Below are positions 30,644 through 37,843 of a DNA stretch of 64,000 bases, piece after piece. Both the position numbers and the translations under genes were made by a program. The number at the start of each line of letters is the position of its first letter. Within the stretch, counting starts at the first letter, position 1. The notes beneath the pieces are model-generated. The model ran no database searches, was not told the DNA's origin, and was given only the letters and a program-made list of their open reading frames with translations. This DNA comes from a virus: positions 48,302 through 112,301 of the IMG/VR virus record IMGVR_UViG_3300024289_000019; one strand, written 5' to 3'.

Positions 30644-30786
30644 AGTTTTCCGCCTTCTATCATGTCTGATAATCTATCTAAGATCCAAGAGTCGATATCG
30701 TTGATGTCAATCTCACGTAATTTCTCCATGATTTCATCACGGGCATATTTGTAACCATCATCCCAACCGCTCTTATAATCTGACAT
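30640..30786 (-). CDS. Acidic miniprotein
   Basis: 48 residues, MSDYKSGWDDGYKYARDEIMEK then helical. The G-W-x-D-G-Y-x-x-A-R pattern recurs in many phage miniproteins. Preceded by AAGGAGA and overlaps the next gene by 4 bases. Confidence 0.6.
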   Translation of the reverse strand: MSDYKSGWDDGYKYARDEIMEKLREIDINDIDSWILDRLSDMIEGGKL

Positions 30787-30788
30787 AT

Positions 30789-31001
30789 TTATCTCCTTGT
30801 GTATCCAGTTTCTTCGTATTCTGATACATAAGTTTCTGTTAAATTAAACTTATCACGAATACGACTTACTTTCTCTATGCTACCAGTTCCAATGTTGAAT
30901 GTCAATGGTGGCATGAAATGTGGGTCCAGTCCAATTACTTGTGCCTCCCAATAGGCCATCTCTAAAGACAGCCTATCAGGAGCGGTAAGTTCAAAGTACA
31001 T
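30789..31001 (-). CDS. Hypothetical protein
   Basis: 70 residues: MYFELTAPDRLSLEMAYWEAQVIG and a C-terminal LTETYVSEYEETGYTRR. One-base overlap with the upstream gene stop. Function unknown. Confidence 0.68.
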   Translation of the reverse strand: MYFELTAPDRLSLEMAYWEAQVIGLDPHFMPPLTFNIGTGSIEKVSRIRDKFNLTETYVSEYEETGYTRR

Positions 31002-31651
31002 TACCAGCGCACATCCGCATCTTCAACATCAAATGATTGAACAACAACATCTCCGTTGTATGCATCAAGAGTTAAAGTATCTTGTAAGAAGTAACGTGCA
31101 TCAAAATCTTCTACGTCCTCCATTGGAATATCGTATTCAACCTCAAATGACATGCTTCCAGTAATACGAACTGTTTGCTTTGGTTCATGACCAAGAATTT
31201 CGCAAAGGTCTCTAAGGACATCTTCCTTTTCAACGTTTGGGTTGTACCAGCCATCAGTATCTAGATTATTAATAATACGACGTATTTGGTCGTTACTAAT
31301 AGTTAGTTGTTTTTCAAGGCGGACCAAGGAATCTAATTTACCTTCTAGGTCCACAGTCTTGATACTTGGGTAAGTTATATCATAACCATTAATAGACTTA
31401 TATGTTGTAAGTGCATTAGGGTTATAGGTCTCAGGGACCGTTGATGTTTCTTGCATTTCTTTCCTTTCGTTAATTGGTGTAATTGTAGCAGGCTCCACCG
31501 ACAAAAGGTTGGGCCTACGTCCACATGGACATGTGACATTCATCACACTTCCAGATGGGAATCCGAATTTATCTGATGATGTTACTTCAATTAAAGTATC
31601 ACATTCATCAGGATCGCATGCATATGTATTTTTAGTCCAGGTTTCTGACAT
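31001..31651 (-). CDS. Fused or nested gene: zinc ribbon plus acidic protein, internal promoter
   Basis: 216 residues as one frame. Residues 1-50 form a zinc ribbon (YACDPDECDTLIEV...VTCPCGRR). Residues about 52-65 are the translation of a box promoter and ribosome site (NLLSVEP...INERKEM). From Met66 (start 31456) a second product of 151 residues begins, with its own ATGTCGG-type promoter at 31482-31504 and AACGAAAGGAA RBS. It includes a helix (LDSLVRLEKQL) and a beta C-terminal half. Two proteins, long and short, are likely; functions unknown. Confidence 0.7.
   Translation of the reverse strand: MSETWTKNTYACDPDECDTLIEVTSSDKFGFPSGSVMNVTCPCGRRPNLLSVEPATITPINERKEMQETSTVPETYNPNALTTYKSINGYDITYPSIKTVDLEGKLDSLVRLEKQLTISNDQIRRIINNLDTDGWYNPNVEKEDVLRDLCEILGHEPKQTVRITGSMSFEVEYDIPMEDVEDFDARYFLQDTLTLDAYNGDVVVQSFDVEDADVRW
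31482..31504 (-). promoter_or_regulatory. Early box promoter inside the 31001-31651 frame
   Basis: TTGTCGGTGG, 7 nt, TACAAT on the - strand, followed by the AACGAAAGG site and the internal ATG at 31456. Confidence 0.75.
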
Positions 31652-31872
31652 TAGACATCCGCCATTTGCTTGTGGTATGCTTTGAGGTCCATAACATTAA
31701 TGTTAAGTTCCTCTTCAGGGTACTCATTAATCAAGAAGTTTAATGCTTCTCCTGCTGACTTAAAGTCAGTATAATTAGTTGAATAACCATATCCATATAT
31801 GGTTGCTTCCCAGCAGTCTACCCCTCCAGGAGAGACAGAATATTCCATTTCATATATCTGTGCGTTTATCAT
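31651..31872 (-). CDS. Hypothetical beta-rich protein, leaderless
   Basis: 73 residues from the ATG at 31872, chosen because it lies 7 nt after a -10 TATAAT (an upstream start at 31902 would lie inside the promoter). EYSVSPGGVDCWEATIYGYG is beta-prone; the end is helical. First gene of the 31.9-30.1 kb operon. Confidence 0.68.
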   Translation of the reverse strand: MINAQIYEMEYSVSPGGVDCWEATIYGYGYSTNYTDFKSAGEALNFLINEYPEEELNINVMDLKAYHKQMADV

Positions 31873-31879
31873 GGCCCAA

Positions 31880-31902
31880 ATTATACACGAGACGACTGAC
31901 AT
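31880..31902 (-). promoter_or_regulatory. Early box promoter (variant), leaderless
   Basis: ATGTCAGTCG, 7 nt, TATAAT (- strand), then 7 nt to ATG 31872. Confidence 0.7.
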
Positions 31903-32021
31903 TTACAAGCATTTCCAGGGATTTTTTCTAGATTCCCGTATTATCTACATCACATCCGTAAAAGCTCTGGGCGATCCTTAGTATATTGCGGGCGTCTCAT
32001 TATGTGAAACATTTTATCTTG

Positions 32022-32096
32022 CGATGCGTACGGGATTTGAACCCGTGATCTCCACAGTGACAGTGTGGTGAAATAACCAAGCTATTCTAACGCACC
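32022..32096 (-). tRNA. tRNA-Asp (GTC)
   Basis: On the - strand: acceptor GGTGCGT/ACGCATC with one G-U pair, anticodon arm CCACA-CTGTCAC-TGTGG (anticodon GTC), T arm ACGGG-TTCAAAT-CCCGT. The D arm GAAT/ATTT is weak. Only tRNA on the leftward strand; probably co-transcribed with or processed from neighbouring RNA. Confidence 0.88.
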
Positions 32097-32105
32097 AAAT
32101 AAAAA

Positions 32106-32127
32106 CGGGGGAGATTTATCTCCCCCG
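32106..32127 (-). terminator. Rho-independent terminator after the DUF932-like gene
   Basis: CGGGGGAGAT-(TT)-ATCTCCCCCG, followed on the - strand by TTTTTATTT. Confidence 0.85.
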
Positions 32128-32141
32128 CTAGTTTATCATTC

Positions 32142-33146
32142 TTAGAATGATTTTACTAACTTGAGAAGTTTATTTTTCTCAGCAGTAAGAATTGGGTCAA
32201 AGCCACTCGCACCCGCCATTAGCGTTTCAGAATTGCCACGACCAGAACGGAAATAATCAAGGCGTTCAGTAAGCGCATTGAAAGCACCCCATTTTGTTCC
32301 CTTGATATTAGCGTTAGTTGGTGAGTTATGATAAAGTTCATCAATCAAGATAACTTTATTTTCCCACTTTTTCAAAGCACCCTTAGCGTCTTTTTCAGGC
32401 TTAGGATAAATTGTGCGAATTAGTTTAGAGAATTCGGCATCAGTAATTTCCTGCTTGAAAAGTTCCTGCGCTTCTTTCTCGAATTCATCAAAGTATCCAA
32501 GAGCAAGACCCAAAGTTTCACGAGCAACTTGAATTCTGCCTTCGACAGATTGAGTATGGCGAATTTTGAATGATTGCTTAGCATTACGCATAGCAAGATT
32601 CAAAGTGTTTTGGCATACAACACGAACAGGTGTAATTGCTGCCTGAACAGCAACAGAACCATCATGTGAAGTCCATACGATTAGATAAAGTTTTGTTTGG
32701 TCATTAGCACCTTGTGGGTCTAACACCATAGTTCTAGGAACATCAACAGTTCCGAAAACTACTTTACCATTTTTGAGAGAACCAGCAGATTCCCAGCGAC
32801 ACTCAGGGTTAGCATCATGAATGTTATCTGCGAAAGCAAATAATTCTTCATTCTGAACAGGCTTGTATCGCTTACCAACAGTAGCGAGAACATCAGTTCC
32901 ACCATTGAATGGATTTGTGCGAATAACTAACTGAGCGTTAGATACATCATTCCAAGATTCTGAAATGTGGTCGGTCAATGGAGATAAGCGAACATTCCAA
33001 TTAGAAAGTTTTGCTTCATCGAGCATTGTTTGAGTAGTTACATTTTCATCTTGATTGAAAATGCGATTAGCGAGATTGTGCCATGCGGGTTTTCCACGCA
33101 AAGCAAAGGCAACTTCGTTGCCATTTGTTTCTAGGTTATGAGCCAT
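32142..33146 (-). CDS. DUF932 / phage-plasmid-like protein
   Basis: 334 residues beginning MAHNLETNGNEVAFALRGKPAWHNL, the signature of DUF932 (TIGR03299) proteins found on plasmids and phages. TTQTMLDEAKLSNW and GTKWGAFNALTERLDYF are further conserved segments. Some relatives sit near replication or anti-restriction genes; molecular function is not established. Driven by the box promoter at 33180-33202, ended by a strong terminator: a monocistronic unit. Confidence 0.82.
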   Translation of the reverse strand: MAHNLETNGNEVAFALRGKPAWHNLANRIFNQDENVTTQTMLDEAKLSNWNVRLSPLTDHISESWNDVSNAQLVIRTNPFNGGTDVLATVGKRYKPVQNEELFAFADNIHDANPECRWESAGSLKNGKVVFGTVDVPRTMVLDPQGANDQTKLYLIVWTSHDGSVAVQAAITPVRVVCQNTLNLAMRNAKQSFKIRHTQSVEGRIQVARETLGLALGYFDEFEKEAQELFKQEITDAEFSKLIRTIYPKPEKDAKGALKKWENKVILIDELYHNSPTNANIKGTKWGAFNALTERLDYFRSGRGNSETLMAGASGFDPILTAEKNKLLKLVKSF

Positions 33147-33179
33147 AGATTTTTCCTTTCATTAGTTAGATTGAGCCTA

Positions 33180-33202
33180 AGTATAACAGACCCCACCGAC
33201 AT
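33180..33202 (-). promoter_or_regulatory. Early box promoter for 33146
   Basis: ATGTCGGTGG, 7 nt, TATACT (- strand). A TGTGA-N6-TCATA palindrome lies upstream at 33241-33256. Confidence 0.8.
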
Positions 33203-33261
33203 TGTAAATAGTTAGATAGACATTGTGGGCAAATCGGACATGTGATCAATATCATAAATTC

Positions 33262-33299
33262 CTGTGGTTATCCACAGTTTGCCGTAACGCTGTGGATAA
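33262..33299. other. Inverted pair of DnaA-box-like sequences (candidate origin element)
   Basis: TTATCCACA (33268-33276) and its inverse TGTGGATAA (33291-33299), 14 nt apart, both perfect matches to the bacterial DnaA box TTATNCACA. The first is part of the palindrome CTGTGG-TTAT-CCACAG (33262-33277). A third TTATCCACA lies at 35359-35367, with TGTGGAAAA at 35382-35390. Confidence 0.6.
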
Positions 33300-33300
33300 C

Positions 33301-33318
33301 CCCGCAAGTTGTTGCGGG
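33301..33318 (-). terminator. Hairpin of the CCCGCA/TGCGGG family
   Basis: CCCGCAA-GTTG-TTGCGGG. Related hairpins occur at 35392-35408, 36892-36908 and 38944-38963, each between leftward transcription units. T-runs are short (GTT to GTTTT), so termination is likely but not certain. Confidence 0.55.
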
Positions 33319-33385
33319 CCACAAGATCGGGGAAGCTGGGGCGGGAATCTAGATGATTACACAGTTCAAACCCGCCCCAAGATTA

Positions 33386-33568
33386 TTACTTACCGACTTT
33401 TACCATAGCATAACGCAAACCGCTGCCAGTATCTAATCTTAATTTAGTTAGATTAGGTCTGATAGAAATTATTTCGCTAATAGTGCCAGTAATTCCTGAT
33501 TTACCAGTTGTAAAAACATCGCCTTTGCGATAGAAGCGACCTTTCTTGGTATCTAGAATTGGTGACAT
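33386..33568 (-). CDS. Small beta-barrel (SH3/KOW-like) protein, copy 1
   Basis: 60 residues: YRKGDVFTTGKSGITGTISEI and KLRLDTGSGLRYAMVKVGK, a short all-beta pattern. Clearly related to 34140-34319 (KVGDLFTTLKSKKTGVIKEI), so the two are diverged copies. May bind nucleic acid or protein; function unknown. Confidence 0.68.
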   Translation of the reverse strand: MSPILDTKKGRFYRKGDVFTTGKSGITGTISEIISIRPNLTKLRLDTGSGLRYAMVKVGK

Positions 33569-33633
33569 TTTATTTCCTTTCGTTTGTTGGTTGGTGAGTA
33601 GTTTATAGTCATACTCAGGACTTTGTTCGTTAT

Positions 33634-34056
33634 TTATAGATAACGAGCAATAGCGTTGTAAGTAGAAGTAGAAACTACTTCCTCATCGGTCATCTTGAGA
33701 ATACGAATAGCGTTCTCAATCTCCTCTACCATTTCGTTATACTGCCAATCGTGGAAAGTCTGAAAGTCTTTCTTTGGTTCAGCAGGTAGTTCAATAGCAT
33801 TAGCAGGAAGGTAGAAATCTACATTTATCCTTCCGTCATAACGCTTGTTAGCAGACAAGTTTTCTGCCTTAGAGATAGCAGTTAGAGCAAGTTTAGCGAC
33901 TTCCTTGTTCCACTTCTCTTGGGCTTTCTCAAACTTAGCCTCGTTAGTTGCTTGGTTCTCTCTATCCTTTTGGAGTTGAGCGAGTTTTGTTTCTAAGGCT
34001 TTGATAACCTTAGTTGTAGCGATTTTTACATTTATCGCTTTTCCGTTTCTTGCCAT
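33634..34056 (-). CDS. Hypothetical coiled-coil protein
   Basis: 140 residues. Basic N-terminus, a long coiled coil (ALETKLAQLQKDRENQATNE to about residue 70), a short beta segment (YDGRINVDFYLP) and a helical acidic end. Own box promoter at 34093-34115. Function unknown. Confidence 0.7.
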   Translation of the reverse strand: MARNGKAINVKIATTKVIKALETKLAQLQKDRENQATNEAKFEKAQEKWNKEVAKLALTAISKAENLSANKRYDGRINVDFYLPANAIELPAEPKKDFQTFHDWQYNEMVEEIENAIRILKMTDEEVVSTSTYNAIARYL

Positions 34057-34092
34057 TTATTTATTTTCCTTTCGTTGTTTGTTTGGGAGTTT

Positions 34093-34115
34093 ATTATAGC
34101 AGGGACTACCGACAT
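34093..34115 (-). promoter_or_regulatory. Early box promoter for 34056
   Basis: ATGTCGGTAG, 7 nt, TATAAT (- strand). Confidence 0.8.
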
Positions 34116-34139
34116 TTTCGGTAATCCCTGCTTGTCTAT

Positions 34140-34319
34140 TTAGTTAGATAGACTTTCCGCTGAGATGGTTGTCCAGCGAGTTTCTTTTGTTGGTAGTTCC
34201 AACAAAACACGCACCGAGCCAGATGCGTTAGGCACAATCTCTTTGATTACGCCTGTTTTCTTTGACTTTAGGGTGGTGAATAAATCGCCAACCTTGTAAG
34301 TATAACCATTTATGGTCAT
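34140..34319 (-). CDS. Small beta-barrel (SH3/KOW-like) protein, copy 2
   Basis: 59 residues, MTINGYTYKVGDLFTTLKS then a beta-rich end with TRWTTISAESL. Diverged copy of 33386-33568. Own box promoter and GAAAGGAAG RBS. Confidence 0.65.
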   Translation of the reverse strand: MTINGYTYKVGDLFTTLKSKKTGVIKEIVPNASGSVRVLLELPTKETRWTTISAESLSN

Positions 34320-34350
34320 TTTGCTTCCTTTCTGTTAGTAGTTGGGTTGT

Positions 34351-34373
34351 ATTTTAGCATACCCCACCGACAA
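34351..34373 (-). promoter_or_regulatory. Early box promoter for 34319
   Basis: TTGTCGGTGG, 7 nt, TAAAAT (- strand); palindrome GGTGTGA-N6-TCACACC 15 bp upstream (34389-34408). Confidence 0.75.
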
Positions 34374-34388
34374 TCGGCAAGGTATAGC

Positions 34389-34408
34389 GGTGTGAGATTA
34401 GTCACACC
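34389..34408. promoter_or_regulatory. CRP-like palindrome
   Basis: GGTGTGA-GATTAG-TCACACC. It includes the stop codon of 34398-34664 in its centre, so it may be an operator for the downstream box promoter or a weak 3' hairpin. Confidence 0.6.
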
Positions 34409-34664
34409 AAGCCTCTAGGTGGTGCTGTTCGATAATAGCCCATGCGGGTGCGGTATCTCTGCCTTTATAGGATACGCCTTCGGGCATTGGTATCTCACGA
34501 TCAGTTTCGCCCTCATCATAAGCAAAAATAGCCTCAATACAAGGTTCTACCATGCTAGTAGGAACGGGCGGGTAATGATTAGCAGTTAGATGAATTGAGA
34601 TAGCAGTAGATAAATCTAATCCTAAATCATAGTCAGCTAAATCGTGTGCGAAATTACTTCCCAT
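34398..34664 (-). CDS. Conserved hypothetical phage protein
   Basis: 88 residues: LADYDLGLDLSTAISIHLTANHYPPVP and VEPCIEAIFAYDEGETDREI, then DTAPAWAIIEQHHLEAW. Resembles an uncharacterised actinophage early protein. Overlaps the upstream gene by 11 bases. Confidence 0.68.
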   Translation of the reverse strand: MGSNFAHDLADYDLGLDLSTAISIHLTANHYPPVPTSMVEPCIEAIFAYDEGETDREIPMPEGVSYKGRDTAPAWAIIEQHHLEAWCD

Positions 34665-34935
34665 TATTTTCCTCCAATACTGAGTTTTTCATTTGTTCCA
34701 TTTCGTCAATAGTTTCGATTAGTTCCCTGAATTGTGTTTCAGTTAGTAATACTTTAGTAATTTTATCAGTTGTAGCAGAAGCAATAGCAGTAGCATACAT
34801 AAACATAGCCCTAGCGAATTGTTCTTGGTCTAAGTCATGGCGAGAATGGACAATAAAAGAAGCGAGTTCCATTTGTTCATCGCCAATAATTCCCTCTTGA
34901 GTAGCCTCAAGTAGAGCAGAAGCAGTAGATAACAT
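34654..34935 (-). CDS. Hypothetical helical protein
   Basis: 93 residues, wholly helical and acidic, with a hydrophobic FARAMFMYATAIASATT core. Own box promoter (34966-34988). Function unknown. Confidence 0.68.
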   Translation of the reverse strand: MLSTASALLEATQEGIIGDEQMELASFIVHSRHDLDQEQFARAMFMYATAIASATTDKITKVLLTETQFRELIETIDEMEQMKNSVLEENNGK

Positions 34936-34965
34936 TTATTTCCTTTCGTTGTGGTAGTGGGCTAG

Positions 34966-34988
34966 ATTATACACTAGCCCACCGACAT
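34966..34988 (-). promoter_or_regulatory. Early box promoter for 34935
   Basis: ATGTCGGTGG, 7 nt, TATAAT (- strand). Confidence 0.82.
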
Positions 34989-34990
34989 TA

Positions 34991-35245
34991 TTAGGCTAGG
35001 GCTAAGATAGCCTGAGAAGCACCGTCATTTACACGGGCGAGTTCTGCCTCTAACTCATTACGAGTAAATTTGGCAGGATTACCGATAAGTTCTGATACCA
35101 TGCGAGAATTTTCCTCAACAAAGATACCTGCGGGCAGGCGCTTTACTGCTGAATAGAAAGAGCCTTGTGGGTCAAGCATAGAAACAAATTCTACGCCTGC
35201 AACGGAGAATGGGTACTTTACCCAGTTAGTTGTATCTAAAGACAT
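34991..35245 (-). CDS. Hypothetical protein
   Basis: 84 residues: YPFSVAGVEFVSMLDPQGSF, then helical FTRNELEAELARV. AACGAAAGGAA RBS and own box promoter. Function unknown. Confidence 0.68.
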   Translation of the reverse strand: MSLDTTNWVKYPFSVAGVEFVSMLDPQGSFYSAVKRLPAGIFVEENSRMVSELIGNPAKFTRNELEAELARVNDGASQAILALA

Positions 35246-35277
35246 TTATTTTCCTTTCGTTTGTCGTTAGACTAGGA

Positions 35278-35300
35278 ATTATACACGAAGCCTGCGACAT
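35278..35300 (-). promoter_or_regulatory. Early box promoter (variant) for 35245
   Basis: ATGTCGCAGG, 7 nt, TATAAT (- strand). Upstream in order: CGGCGTGTCG complement (35316-35325) and TGTGA-N6-TCACA (35332-35347). Confidence 0.78.
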
Positions 35301-35315
35301 TTTACATTTGAGTAT

Positions 35316-35408
35316 CGGCGTGTCGGGCATTTGTGAGATTTCTCACAAAATCCCGTGATTATCCACAGGCCCACTTAAACATGTGGAAAACCCCGCACAT
35401 ACTGCGGG
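35316..35408. other. Intergenic regulatory cassette with DnaA box and hairpin
   Basis: In order: CGGCGTGTCG (35316-35325), palindrome TGTGA-GATTTC-TCACA (35332-35347), DnaA-like TTATCCACA (35359-35367), TGTGGAAAA (35382-35390), hairpin CCCGCA-N5-TGCGGG (35392-35408). No ORF. The layout parallels 33241-33318. Confidence 0.65.
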
Positions 35409-35504
35409 CCTTTTATATTTTAAAAAATAAATATAAAAATAAAAGTAACGGAGAAATTAAAAAACCGATAAAGATCAACGTTGTCAGAGCTGCAAAAAAT
35501 TCTA

Positions 35505-36227
35505 TCATTTTTTACTCGCAGAAAATCTAACATCCGCTTTACCGTACACACATAAGCCGCATGATACGCATGCGCTGCCATTGGTGGAGATAAGTGGAAT
35601 TTGTTTATTATTTTCAGGACATTTTGCACCAGGCTTACCAATTAATTCTTTCATAGTATTTTCGGTGACTGCAAAAGTTTTACCTAGATACGCTAATTTA
35701 ATTCCAGAATTATTTTTGCGTAAGTCATGAGCAATTTCTTTATTCTCATCATCGGTAGAAAAATAAAGAGAGAGGTTAGAAATATCCTTAAGGATAAGCG
35801 CTGCAGACTTTACACGAGTATATACCCAAAATTGCACATCGGGATTATTTTGGATAACCGCTTTCCACGCATATGCATAGGTATCATTAAAGAAATCGCC
35901 ATCCCAGTGTATACGGAATAACTTTTCTGCATTACGCTTTTCACAATCTGCAACAAAATCAGCAATCATATCGCTAAGCAATAGAGACATGGTATCCATA
36001 TCTGCATTGCGTAGCAATTCCCAGTTATGCAGAAGAGTATTCTTTACTCCTTTGTATACTCTTTCAAGTTTTCCTGCATAGCAAACGCTTTCACAAACAC
36101 TAGTGGCACCAGGACACGAGAAATCTTTTCCAGCAGGTAATCCAAAAGTGTTAGCGATTGTTGGGGTTTTTCCATTTTTTGAGACAGCATTAGCGACCTT
36201 CCTATCATTAGACCTTTTTAGTTTCAT
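35505..36227 (-). CDS. GP88-like phage protein
   Basis: 240 residues. NTFGLPAGKDFSCPGATSVC and ESVCYAGKLERVY are the conserved start of the phage GP88-type family; FRIHWDGDFFNDTYAYAW and a C-terminal CPENNKQIPL...ACVSCGLC (four cysteines) follow. Cysteines at both ends suggest a metal centre. Function not established. Own box promoter. Confidence 0.78.
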   Translation of the reverse strand: MKLKRSNDRKVANAVSKNGKTPTIANTFGLPAGKDFSCPGATSVCESVCYAGKLERVYKGVKNTLLHNWELLRNADMDTMSLLLSDMIADFVADCEKRNAEKLFRIHWDGDFFNDTYAYAWKAVIQNNPDVQFWVYTRVKSAALILKDISNLSLYFSTDDENKEIAHDLRKNNSGIKLAYLGKTFAVTENTMKELIGKPGAKCPENNKQIPLISTNGSACVSCGLCVYGKADVRFSASKK

Positions 36228-36251
36228 TATACACCTTTCGTTATGGGCCCT

Positions 36252-36274
36252 ATTGTAGCAGGGCCCACCGACAT
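36252..36274 (-). promoter_or_regulatory. Early box promoter for 36227
   Basis: ATGTCGGTGG, 7 nt, TACAAT (- strand). Confidence 0.8.
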
Positions 36275-36275
36275 T

Positions 36276-36773
36276 TTACCAAGAGGACTGATAGTAGTAG
36301 GATAAATCCTTATACTCATCATTTTCTACTAGTGGGGCTATCTGCTTGATAGTGTCCTTGATATCAGACCAATAGTATTCATCGATATCATATGAGCCGA
36401 AAAAGAAACCAGCAGACGGCATTAGTTCGCTAGGGTCTTTCTTGAATAAGGCTTGACGGCAGGTAGTAAGTAATTCTTTTAGTTTATCACGAGATACATA
36501 GTATTCACCGCAATTATCTTCACCGCCTTGTACATTATCGACAAACCATTTGTGTATCTGATTAGCCTTACGCCAATACGCCACATTTACGCTAACATCT
36601 ACGCCATAGATACTTTCAGTATCTACAAGAGTATCAACACCAGCAGCATTTACTACATCATTCCATTGTGGATAAGTTGCAGCAGAGTATTTAGTGTCTA
36701 AATCTCTATCTAATTTAGACCAGTCAATTTTAGCAATATGCTTACGAGCAGAGAGGTACATATCTAAACCCAT
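36276..36773 (-). CDS. Conserved hypothetical phage protein (MGLDMYL family)
   Basis: 165 residues starting MGLDMYLSARKHIAK, a start shared by an uncharacterised family in many phages. VNVAYWRKANQIHKWFVDNVQGGEDNCGEYYV is the conserved middle; the end has an acidic FFFGSYDIDEYYWSDIKDT segment. Function unknown. Box promoter at 36805-36827. Confidence 0.75.
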   Translation of the reverse strand: MGLDMYLSARKHIAKIDWSKLDRDLDTKYSAATYPQWNDVVNAAGVDTLVDTESIYGVDVSVNVAYWRKANQIHKWFVDNVQGGEDNCGEYYVSRDKLKELLTTCRQALFKKDPSELMPSAGFFFGSYDIDEYYWSDIKDTIKQIAPLVENDEYKDLSYYYQSSW

Positions 36774-36804
36774 TATTTTATTCCTTTCGTTAGGTTAGGC
36801 TGCT

Positions 36805-36827
36805 ATTATAGCGGAAGCCACCGACAA
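36805..36827 (-). promoter_or_regulatory. Early box promoter for 36773
   Basis: TTGTCGGTGG, 7 nt, TATAAT (- strand). Upstream: CGACACGCCG (36834-36843), palindrome TGTGA-AAAAAA-TCACA (36854-36869), a second CGACACGCCC (36879-36888), hairpin CCCGCA/TGCGGG (36892-36908). Confidence 0.82.
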
Positions 36828-36924
36828 ATTCCACGACACGCCGAAAAAATTCCTGTGAAAAAAATCACATCTACTTAACGACACGCCCGACCCCGCAAGA
36901 TCTGCGGGCTTGTTGAAATTTCAA

Positions 36925-37071
36925 CTAATCCCAATTAGTTTTCAAACCAGCTGCGGTTTTTTTATGTTTTGTTTTTCTTGAATAAATTTTTTTAGATTTT
37001 ATTGGCGTTGCGGCATTTGACCTCCGCAATTCCAAAATTCTTTTTATTCTTTCTTTATTTGGTAATTTCAT
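36925..37071 (-). CDS. Basic miniprotein
   Basis: 48 residues, very basic (KERIKRILELRRSNAA, KSKKIYSRKTKHKKT): likely nucleic-acid or ribosome binding. Overlaps the start region of the upstream gene's end by 4 bases. No family. Confidence 0.55.
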   Translation of the reverse strand: MKLPNKERIKRILELRRSNAATPIKSKKIYSRKTKHKKTAAGLKTNWD

Positions 37072-37259
37072 TTTGTTCCTAACTTTGGTAATTTGTAATT
37101 TGAAGCGTCATAGAATTTATTTGCGTCAAATCTTGGATTATCTTTCGCAAACATTTCCGCAAAATCTATAACCATTTTTGAAAAAACGGCTGGGTGAGTT
37201 TTATCGCTAACATAGTTTAGAATTTTAGCGGTTTCAACATAGTGTTTTTTAGATGTCAT
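37068..37259 (-). CDS. Conserved small phage protein
   Basis: 63 residues: KKHYVETAKILNYVSDKTHP...FAEMFAKDNPRFDANKFYDAS is a helical pattern seen in small uncharacterised phage proteins. Overlaps both neighbours by 4 bases. Confidence 0.68.
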   Translation of the reverse strand: MTSKKHYVETAKILNYVSDKTHPAVFSKMVIDFAEMFAKDNPRFDANKFYDASNYKLPKLGTK

Positions 37260-37462
37260 TTTTCCACGACCCTTCTGCCTTCACGATAAAAGATTTTGGT
37301 ATAGCATTTTCCGCTAGGTGTGTAGAGATTTACAGTTGAGTAATCCATAGCAAATCCCCAATCCACATAACTAGCAAAACTCTTGTGAGCCTCTAGTTCA
37401 TCAGCGATTTGTTGTGTGAAGTGTGGAGAATTTTCATCATAAGCAACAGTTATTTTATACAT
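37256..37462 (-). CDS. Hypothetical protein
   Basis: 68 residues, alpha/beta; VDWGFAMDYSTVNLYTPSGKCYTKIF is beta-rich. One-base overlap upstream. Function unknown. Confidence 0.68.
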   Translation of the reverse strand: MYKITVAYDENSPHFTQQIADELEAHKSFASYVDWGFAMDYSTVNLYTPSGKCYTKIFYREGRRVVEK

Positions 37463-37683
37463 TAGTTAGCCTCCTGAGTAGCAAAAATTGAAAGTTCATT
37501 TTCGGAAAGCAATCCGTTATCCCAAATCACATCTCCGTCATTATCTAAAATAAGTTCATAGGGATTACACTCGCAAGTTTCATAGTCAAAATAATCCTCG
37601 CCATTTCCCCAATAAATAGCACCCATACCACGACAGGCATCACAATTTTTTATTGCTCTTAGAGCAGTTTCAAGTTTATCCAT
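37462..37683 (-). CDS. CxxCxGxG-type zinc protein, copy 1
   Basis: 73 residues: NCDACRGMGAIYWGNGEDYFDYETCEC gives a DnaJ-like CxxCxGxG knuckle paired with CxC. Clearly related to the 39-residue protein at 39428-39547 (ECDECNGVGLIFWGND...ETCEC). Box promoter 37707-37729 lies inside the upstream coding sequence. Confidence 0.68.
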   Translation of the reverse strand: MDKLETALRAIKNCDACRGMGAIYWGNGEDYFDYETCECNPYELILDNDGDVIWDNGLLSENELSIFATQEAN

Positions 37684-37792
37684 TTTCTTTTTCCTTTCTT
37701 TCTTGAATTGTAGCAGTTAGCACCGACAACGCTTCCGCCTTAGAGGCTTCACGCTGGGCGTTGATAAAGTTTCTGAATTCGATCAAATCCAT
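37676..37792 (-). CDS. Miniprotein whose coding end contains the next gene's promoter
   Basis: 38 residues. The C-terminal part LSVLTATIQERKEKENG is encoded by the TTGTCGGTGC box, TACAAT -10 and GAAAGGAAA ribosome site of gene 37683. It has its own box promoter (37821-37843) and AACGAAAGGAA RBS, so it is probably a real gene. Confidence 0.6.
   Translation of the reverse strand: MDLIEFRNFINAQREASKAEALSVLTATIQERKEKENG
37707..37729 (-). promoter_or_regulatory. Early box promoter for 37683, inside upstream gene
   Basis: TTGTCGGTGC, 7 nt, TACAAT (- strand). Confidence 0.72.
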
Positions 37793-37820
37793 TTTAGTTT
37801 TCCTTTCGTTTATTGGTTAG

Positions 37821-37843
37821 ATTATAGCGGAAGCCACCGACAT
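37821..37843 (-). promoter_or_regulatory. Early box promoter for 37792
   Basis: ATGTCGGTGG, 7 nt, TATAAT (- strand); identical core to the 36805 promoter (CTTCCGC spacer). Confidence 0.82.

Noticed and set aside
35333-35530. 65-residue + frame in the intergenic cassette
   Set aside because: Runs through DnaA box and hairpin repeats into the antisense of the GP88-like gene, with no RBS; not a gene.
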